Origin: a virus
DNA length: 64,000 nucleotides
IMG/VR virus record: IMGVR_UViG_3300010413_000015
Location: 1-64,000 of that record
Direction: 5' to 3' (one strand)
The notes below the pieces were generated by a model. That model had not been told where the DNA came from. It worked only from the letters and a program-made list of their open reading frames with translations, and ran no database searches. Both the position numbers and the translations under genes were made by a program. Positions 59,281 through 64,000 of this stretch are shown here, one piece after another. Position 1 is the stretch's first letter; every line of letters starts with the position of its first letter.

Positions 59281-59472
59281 ATGAAGCTGGGACGGAAAGT
59301 GATTACCACGCAGGTTGACGCGCCCGGCAAGACGTTGGAGGACATTGGGGTCCAGAAGCAGGCCATAAGGAAATGCGGGAGCCGGTGCAGCTCCTGCAAC
59401 AGGGTCTGCAACTTCCGGGACCCCAGCCAGCCCCTGCCCAAGGGGGGCACAGGGTTCGGCTTCCGGCTCTAG
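59281..59472 (+). CDS. Small cysteine-motif protein (63 residues)
   Basis: AAGGAGGG precedes the ATG. KCGSRCSSCNRVC groups four cysteines within 12 residues, a possible small zinc or Fe-S site. Basic. No family recognised. Confidence 0.6.
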   Translation: MKLGRKVITTQVDAPGKTLEDIGVQKQAIRKCGSRCSSCNRVCNFRDPSQPLPKGGTGFGFRL

Positions 59473-59493
59473 TCGAACCCCGCAGTACAGAAA

Positions 59494-59506
59494 TACAACC
59501 GAATAC
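59494..59506 (+). repeat. Right-arm motif TACAACCGAATAC, copy 3
   Basis: About 20 bases after a stop codon; followed by CCAGC-cttcatt-GCTG nested in CCCCC/GGGGG, with loop resembling those of copies 1 and 2. Confidence 0.55.
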
Positions 59507-59588
59507 AGCCCCCCGGCCAGCCTTCATTGCTGACCACCAGGGGGTGATCGGGTAGAGGACGAAAGGGCCTCGCCCATTGGAGGGCTTG

Positions 59589-59855
59589 ATGCTACACTTC
59601 CACTACTCGCTTCATGCAGTGCTGTGGGACGCAGAAGGATATCACGTGGATACCCGTGACTTCCTGAACTTCCATGAAGCCATGAAGGCTCACAGGCGCA
59701 ACGTCCAGCGCCAGGCCTGTGTGCTTTCTAGGCTAGAGACGCCAAAATCGACATGGCTTGCCGAGCGGATGGGGGACGGCAACTGGTCCTTCCATGTCAC
59801 TCCCGTCCCAGCCTGGAAGAAGGACTGGGTCCAGAATGCGTTCTCTAACGACTAG
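59589..59855 (+). CDS. Hypothetical 88-residue protein
   Basis: ATG 59589 follows GGAGGG; a TTG at 59577 is an alternative. Contains HFHYSLHAVLWDAEGYHVDT and a C-terminal Trp/Lys segment. No family recognised. Its stop abuts the repeat GGGCCTATCGGCC. Confidence 0.6.
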   Translation: MLHFHYSLHAVLWDAEGYHVDTRDFLNFHEAMKAHRRNVQRQACVLSRLETPKSTWLAERMGDGNWSFHVTPVPAWKKDWVQNAFSND

Positions 59856-59867
59856 GGCCTATCGGCC
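59855..59867. repeat. GGGCCTATCGGCC, shared with 10184-10196
   Basis: Exact 13-base match to 10184-10196, with similarity continuing (GACCGxGAAxC). It forms a GGCC-tatc-GGCC hairpin just behind a stop codon in both places. Confidence 0.7.
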
Positions 59868-59903
59868 TAGACCGTGAATCTTGACTCTTGAAAGGAGAGT
59901 ACA

Positions 59904-60140
59904 ATGGCAGCGACAAAGGTGTATTTCGACGGAACGTCCACAAAGGTCCAGCCAGAGGACCGGTTGGTTCTGGTGGTCGAGAACGGGAAAGGGCGCAAGC
60001 CCAAGGAGGCCATGACCTGGGCCGAGTTCAAGTCCCTGCAGGAGCAGGGCATCACCCTGTCCGAGAAGAAAAGTCGGCGCCGGGTGAATCGGCGCTATCG
60101 GCATGGCTACGAGGTGGTAGTTGAGGTCCCTGTGGCCTAA
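59904..60140 (+). CDS. Hypothetical 78-residue basic protein
   Basis: AAAGGAGAG precedes the ATG. Contains DRLVLVVENGKGRKPKEAMTW, then a helical stretch and a basic KKSRRRVNRRYRHG segment suggesting nucleic-acid contact. No family recognised. Confidence 0.65.
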   Translation: MAATKVYFDGTSTKVQPEDRLVLVVENGKGRKPKEAMTWAEFKSLQEQGITLSEKKSRRRVNRRYRHGYEVVVEVPVA

Positions 60141-60159
60141 TCACTGCCTGTCGGCGCCT

Positions 60160-60172
60160 TACAGCTAAATAC
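60160..60172 (+). repeat. Right-arm motif TACAGCTAAATAC, copy 4
   Basis: Divergent copy, 20 bases after a stop codon, followed by a GGCCCC/GGGGCC hairpin (60175-60192). Confidence 0.45.
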
Positions 60173-60241
60173 ATGGCCCCCCGCCCAGGGGCCAGATCGG
60201 GGTGAGACCACAATAGGGGGTCCCCCAATTCGGAGGCTGGT

Positions 60242-60724
60242 ATGAACGGCTCAATAAGGCTAGTTTTCGAGATTGAGGGCACGCCACCTGACAATCAAGG
60301 TGGCATCTGCTACATTGACAATGATGTCAGCGATTGGGCCTCGGTAGATGAGGCCCTGTTCGAGCTCGAACTCGAGCCCGGGGTTGTGGAAGCCGGCGCC
60401 CAAATCATGTGTGGGGTACATGGTTGGGCCCCAGCCCCGTTCGAGGTGTGTGAGTACTGCCGTAGCGAGGAAGCCGAGAGGCGGATGGAGTATATACATA
60501 CCCTATCTGCTGATGCCCTTGCTCAGGCACATGCGGAAGAGGAAGCCCGGTACTGGGGCTACAGCCTGTATACAACCCGTGAGCAGGAACAAGCCTGGGA
60601 CGCCCAGGCCCGTTATGAGGCCGAGGCACAAGCTGAAGAAGCCGCTAACTGGCGGCTCCAGACCGAGGAAGAAATCTCCGCTATCGCGGAAGACCACGAG
60701 CGGTTCGCCGCTCGTTTCTTGTAA
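60242..60724 (+). CDS. Acidic protein with long helical tail (160 residues)
   Basis: GGAGGCTGGT precedes the ATG. N-terminal beta part (SIRLVFEIEGTPP), a CEYC/Cys site near residue 71 (VCEYCRSEEAERR), and an Ala/Glu-rich helical C-terminal half (EAQAEEAANWRLQTEEEISAIAE). Strong negative charge; possible DNA mimic or adaptor. No family recognised. Confidence 0.6.
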   Translation: MNGSIRLVFEIEGTPPDNQGGICYIDNDVSDWASVDEALFELELEPGVVEAGAQIMCGVHGWAPAPFEVCEYCRSEEAERRMEYIHTLSADALAQAHAEEEARYWGYSLYTTREQEQAWDAQARYEAEAQAEEAANWRLQTEEEISAIAEDHERFAARFL

Positions 60725-61175
60725 GCCTCACCACGAACAGAGTGGTGTAGCCGCTCCACAGGAGCGCAAGGGGGAGGCCTGCCTGGTTCCTTCCCCTGTT
60801 TCTGAAAATCCAGGAGAGGGTAGGACGTTGAAAACGGCTGGGGCACAGGGCCGTGAGTAGACGTATGTGTGCTGTGCCCAAGGTAATGGAGGGTCCCCTT
60901 GTCGCAAATTGGCCCTGTGTAGGCAGCATGCCGCCTAACCAAGCATGCCGAGCCAGGGACTGGTATCCCCTTGGTCGTGTACGAGTATGATACCACGCAG
61001 ATGACCTAGACTGCTCGTGTACCCCAGCACTGAGCAGATGAACACAGGGGAGGTAACACCCGCCACCTGTAGTGAGTGCGGGACATGGGTACCCAGGGGG
61101 AGGCAGGCCACCTCCCCCGATCTTATCTTATTTCTAAGGGCTAGGCCCACGGCGTGGGCAGAAAGGTGGTGTATC
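60725..61175. other. Noncoding region with successive hairpins
   Basis: No convincing gene. Stems directly after the stop: CACCAC/GTGGTG (60729-60747), CGCTCC/GGAGCG (60752-60766), then GGGCACAG/CTGTGCCC with a long loop (about 60842-60881). An in-frame ATG at 61038 would extend the RNase HI gene with a CSEC-containing leader but lacks a ribosome site. Confidence 0.5.
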
Positions 61176-61589
61176 GTGGCAGACTACCTCATCAGGTTTG
61201 ACGGTGGTTCTAGGGGAAACGGAACCGACAACGCTGAGGGCTATGGCTCCTACAGCATCGAGGCGGCTGATGGCCGCAAGGTCCTGCAACGCCTTGATTT
61301 CGGGACCGGCGTGACCAACAACGAGGCCGAGTACCGGGCGCTCCAGGCAGCCGTGGTAGACCTCCACGGCCGCATCAGCAAGGTGTCTAGCCCGGCCAAC
61401 TTCTCCCTGGTTATTCAGGGAGACTCGAGCCTGGTCATCAACCAGCTTCAGGTGACCAAGCCGTGGAAGTGCAAGGCCCCAAACCTCATCCAGTACCGCA
61501 ATTTCGTGCGGGACCTTCTGGCCACCTTTGGCAGCGTCTCCCTTCAGCATGTGGGAAGGGACGCAATGGTTGCAGAGTTCGGTCATTAG
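61176..61589 (+). CDS. rnhA: Ribonuclease HI-like protein
   Basis: The 137-residue product has RNase H motifs in order: IRFDGGSRGNGT (D, first strand), VTNNEAEYRALQAA (E), IQGDSSLVINQL (D), and VGRDAMVAE near the end (terminal acidic residue). It removes RNA from RNA-DNA hybrids or primers. GTG 61176 with AAAGGTGG is chosen. Followed by an intrinsic terminator and then the RNA polymerase-like gene; both may act in phage transcription-replication. Confidence 0.85.
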   Translation: MADYLIRFDGGSRGNGTDNAEGYGSYSIEAADGRKVLQRLDFGTGVTNNEAEYRALQAAVVDLHGRISKVSSPANFSLVIQGDSSLVINQLQVTKPWKCKAPNLIQYRNFVRDLLATFGSVSLQHVGRDAMVAEFGH

Positions 61590-61613
61590 AGAGGGCTGTG
61601 GCTCTCTCTTTTT
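61588..61613 (+). terminator. Intrinsic terminator
   Basis: AGAGAG (61588-61593), eight-base loop, CTCTCT (61602-61607), then CTTTTT. It overlaps the RNase HI stop codon. Confidence 0.75.
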
Positions 61614-61615
61614 CT

Positions 61616-61700
61616 GTCCCCCCTGTAGGGGGACGATCCTTACCGGGTACCTCCATACCCGGGCGCGACAGGACGCCTTCCTGTCAGAGAACTAAGCTTC
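61616..61700 (+). promoter_or_regulatory. Three-hairpin leader before the polymerase gene
   Basis: CCCCC-tgta-GGGGG (about 61618-61632), CCGGGTA/TACCCGG (about 61643-61663) and GACAGGA/TCCTGTC (about 61668-61687) follow the terminator and precede the ribosome site GGAGGG. No clear sigma70 promoter is seen here, so the leader may control read-through or translation. Confidence 0.5.
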
Positions 61701-61718
61701 AAATGGAAGGAGGGCCAG

Positions 61719-63917
61719 ATGAAGCTCGCCGTTCTCGCAATTCTCACCCTGGTGTGGGAGGGGACCGTGCCGTACCTCCACACACTCTACGAGGCTCTCG
61801 TGGGAGAGCCTCTGGCAGTAGTCCAGGTCAGCACCAAGCCCAAGCACCGCCAGTGGATGACACGCCTGCTGGTAGGGCTTCAGGACAAGGGGTGGCACCT
61901 GGACTTTGCCACAAGTGCCAGAAAGAGCGGACAGGCCATCATTTCCCAGACTGGGAAAGTGTCCTCGCTCTTCTGGCGCACGGCTGAGGAGGCCATTGCC
62001 TATGGCAGTATCCTTCTCACGCCGTGCTGGGGTGCGTACCCCCAGTCCATGACCCTGAAGGTTCGGGTGGTGGAGGATGGGGAGTACGACACCGGGGATT
62101 GCCACGGCAAGGCGAGCCGGGCAGTCTATGCCGCCCTTGGTGGTGTTGTGCAACAGGCCGCACAGTTCCGCCTAGGGGTCCTGGCCGGTGGCTTGCTGGC
62201 CAAGGGCACATTCTGCATCCCAGATGTGTCCCTCGCCTGGCCAGACGGGGTAGACCTGATTCTGCCCCGGAGCTGCTTCAAGAGCAGCAACAAGCCTGGC
62301 CCTGGCACGTATACCTGGGACCTGGTCCTGGGTGTCGTGAACTGGAGCAAGCCCACCCCGACCAAGATGGGCTGGCAGATGCTCCAGTGGTTCAGTTGGG
62401 CAGCGGTAGAGGCCGACATCCTTCCCAGGGTCAAGGAGGGAGCAGCCCAACTGGTTGCCGCCCTGGCAGATGTCAGGGCACTTGCCGAGCTTCTCCGGCT
62501 ATACTCTGTGCCCAGCATCGACACAGAGGACGGGGAAGATGACCAGGCCGAGGTCTTGCTCATCGACGTTCTCCGAGCAGACCACAGTGGCTACCTGTCC
62601 CGGCACCCACACGTAGTTCGGCGGGTGAGCGACATGCTGCGCCGACGGTGGCAGCACCTCGCAACCGGTGGTGGGCAGTTCCTGACCGGCCTTATGGGGC
62701 TACCGGATGACACCCTGCCATTCGGGGTGGTGGCCACCAGCGACATCCCTGTCGGAGATGTCCTTGTGACCCGGTATCCCATCAGGTTCTGGGGTGACGT
62801 TCGGAAATGGGTCAACGTCGCGCCCGTCCAGAGCCTCAAGGGCACCATCTGGATGTCCCATGAGACCGCTGCCGTGCTGGGTGGCGATTTCGACGGGGAC
62901 TACTTCCAGGTGGTTCCGTCAGCCACCTATCCCGCCCTGTCCCAGGACATGGAGAACTGGGCCGACCGCCCCACTGTGAATGTGGTCAAGGTCAAGGATA
63001 GGAGGGCCACCCCCCTGAGTGCCCAGGGGCTGGCCGAGGTCTTTATGAGCAATGTGGACAACATGGTGGGTAATGTGGCCCTGCTCATTGCCCGTGCTGG
63101 CGCTGCCGGCAACCATAACGCAGTTGTCCAACTTGCCCAGGAGTTGCAGGTCGCCGTTGACAAGTTCAAGTTCAACGTAGACAACGACACCGACTTCATT
63201 GATGCCTGCAACACGTCCATTCCAGACCTCACATGGGCATGGGACCGTGAACACCGCGATGCCTACCATGCCCGGCCGATGAAAGTGCACGAGCGGGATA
63301 TGGACACCATATCCTGCCTCATCCGGGAGGTCAATGCCCTGTGGGTTCCTTACCAGGGTATGGCCCTTCCCCTATGGCACTTCACCGGCCTGTTCTCCAA
63401 GCCCGACCAGCACATGGATGCAGCTCGTGGGCTGGCAGTGAGGTATGCTGCCAATGTGCGCACGGCTCTCCGTGCCGGGGACAAGAAGGCCATCTCTAAG
63501 CTCTTCAAATCCCTGGAGGCGTGGTCGCGGCAGGTGGAGAATCCGACCGAGTGGGCTGCTGCCATCTGGCATGCGGTTCACGCGGAGAATGCCAAGGGCA
63601 CCGGCTCGCTGGCCTTTGCTGCGTTTCCGACGGAAATTGCAGAGAGGGTGGCCAGCCTGCCGTCCACCCCCGAGGCACCGCGCAATGCCACCATTGTTGG
63701 CCTGGAGAAGAACGAGTGGGCCAACAACGCGAACGACCTGGTAGGTGAGCAGCAGGTGATGTTCGATATCACCACGTTGCATGGCCAGGTCCGGTTCTCC
63801 GCCGTGGTAGACGGGCGGGTGGTCGGCATTGTCTCCAAAGAGACCCCTGTCCCCCAGGGGACATTCACCATGGGTCTCACGGTAAAGGGCGCTTGCGTGT
63901 ACGCGAGTGCCTCCTAG
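61719..63917 (+). CDS. YonO-like single-chain RNA polymerase (732 residues)
   Basis: Carries RNA-polymerase catalytic hallmarks. VLVTRYP at about 352 is followed, 38 residues on, by GGDFDGDYF (D390, D392, D394), matching the RxP...NADFDGD spacing of the beta-prime double-psi beta barrel. An upstream barrel-like part has GDCHGKAS (about 127) and QFRLGVLAGGLLAKGTF (about 150-163), which recalls the first barrel with its catalytic lysine in QDE-1/YonO proteins. The part after the loop (VDNMVGNVALLIARAG) may be the bridge helix. Two barrels in one chain and no zinc domains point to the YonO-like phage polymerases. The C-terminal part holds palindrome copy 12 (FPTEI). Likely transcribes middle or late phage genes. 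Confidence 0.75.
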   Translation: MKLAVLAILTLVWEGTVPYLHTLYEALVGEPLAVVQVSTKPKHRQWMTRLLVGLQDKGWHLDFATSARKSGQAIISQTGKVSSLFWRTAEEAIAYGSILLTPCWGAYPQSMTLKVRVVEDGEYDTGDCHGKASRAVYAALGGVVQQAAQFRLGVLAGGLLAKGTFCIPDVSLAWPDGVDLILPRSCFKSSNKPGPGTYTWDLVLGVVNWSKPTPTKMGWQMLQWFSWAAVEADILPRVKEGAAQLVAALADVRALAELLRLYSVPSIDTEDGEDDQAEVLLIDVLRADHSGYLSRHPHVVRRVSDMLRRRWQHLATGGGQFLTGLMGLPDDTLPFGVVATSDIPVGDVLVTRYPIRFWGDVRKWVNVAPVQSLKGTIWMSHETAAVLGGDFDGDYFQVVPSATYPALSQDMENWADRPTVNVVKVKDRRATPLSAQGLAEVFMSNVDNMVGNVALLIARAGAAGNHNAVVQLAQELQVAVDKFKFNVDNDTDFIDACNTSIPDLTWAWDREHRDAYHARPMKVHERDMDTISCLIREVNALWVPYQGMALPLWHFTGLFSKPDQHMDAARGLAVRYAANVRTALRAGDKKAISKLFKSLEAWSRQVENPTEWAAAIWHAVHAENAKGTGSLAFAAFPTEIAERVASLPSTPEAPRNATIVGLEKNEWANNANDLVGEQQVMFDITTLHGQVRFSAVVDGRVVGIVSKETPVPQGTFTMGLTVKGACVYASAS
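63624..63636. repeat. Dispersed palindrome TTTCCGACGGAAA, copy 12
   Basis: Perfect palindrome, central A, inside the polymerase gene (FPTEI). Confidence 0.95.
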
Positions 63918-63926
63918 CTGTGTCCG

Positions 63927-63959
63927 GGTCTCCCCTGATATCCCCTATCGGGGGAGACC
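63927..63959 (+). promoter_or_regulatory. Hairpin covering the ribosome site of the next gene
   Basis: GGTCTCCCC (63927-63935) pairs with GGGGAGACC (63951-63959), one base before ATG 63960. The only ribosome site of that gene (GGGGGAG) is inside the stem, so translation should depend on opening it. It may also end polymerase transcripts. Confidence 0.6.
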
Positions 63960-64000
63960 ATGAGTACACAGTTCTTGCTTGGCAAACTCCAGAGTCTGTC
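63960..64000 (+). CDS. Start of a further gene, cut by the window end
   Basis: ATG at 63960 opens STQFLLGKLQSL and continues past the end. Only 13 codons are visible, so no function can be given. Confidence 0.5.
   Translation, partial: MSTQFLLGKLQSL

Noticed and set aside
59926-59938. Possible thirteenth palindrome (ATTTCGACGGAAC)
   Set aside because: One base is missing in the left half and the end differs, so symmetry is lost; not counted.

Overview
The window is part of the genome of a tailed, long-tailed (siphovirus-type) double-stranded DNA bacteriophage; it starts and ends inside genes, so the genome is longer than 64 kb. Evidence: a complete head-tail module (large terminase with Walker A/B and nuclease residues, portal, scaffold, HK97-type capsid protein, connectors, tail tube, tail chaperone pair, a 2689-residue tape measure, tail tip and fibre proteins), densely packed genes that overlap by ATGA, GTGA or TAATG, and no ribosomal or housekeeping genes. 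The host is a bacterium using sigma70-type promoters: several near-consensus -35/-10 pairs with 17-18 bp spacers are visible. The host genus cannot be named from the sequence.

Layout. (1) 1-12.9 kb, plus strand: the end of a DnaC-like helicase loader, a DpdA-like 7-deazaguanine transglycosylase with a VUT/YhhQ-type precursor transporter, a Cas4/RecB-like nuclease, a DUF5131 protein, a pentapeptide-repeat protein, an HNH protein, many small zinc-ribbon and membrane proteins, a tRNA-Trp in a partly duplicated and decayed RNA cassette, a truncated serine recombinase, and a Sak4-like recombination ATPase behind a divergent promoter pair. (2) 56.2 down to 13.0 kb, minus strand: the late operon, in order of transcription: GH-like proteins, large terminase, a surface-glycan modification cluster (GT2-methyltransferase fusion, methyltransferase, sulfotransferase, GT75-like protein), portal, decoration and repeat proteins, scaffold, capsid, connectors, a GT4 glycosyltransferase, tail tube, chaperones (probable -1 frameshift), tape measure, tail tip, fibre, phosphoesterase and holin candidate. 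(3) 56.5-64 kb, plus strand: small right-arm genes, with the small terminase gene lying on the opposite strand under its own operator-bearing promoter, then RNase HI and a 732-residue YonO-like RNA polymerase.

Three things stand out. First, a perfect 13-bp palindrome (TTTCCGWCGGAAA) occurs 12 times across the whole window, in and between genes, on both coding strands and in all reading frames; this looks like a genome-wide protein-binding site. Second, two different proteins carry an RNA-polymerase-type metal-binding loop: the 732-residue protein (DFDGD) and the N-terminal part of the tape measure (DFDAD, plus a helix-hairpin-helix segment). This suggests an early RNA polymerase and possibly an injected, virion-borne polymerase fused to the tape measure. 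Third, glycan-modifying enzymes are built into the late operon, beside a nucleotide-modification pair in the early region. All functional names rest on motif recognition by eye; no database search was run.
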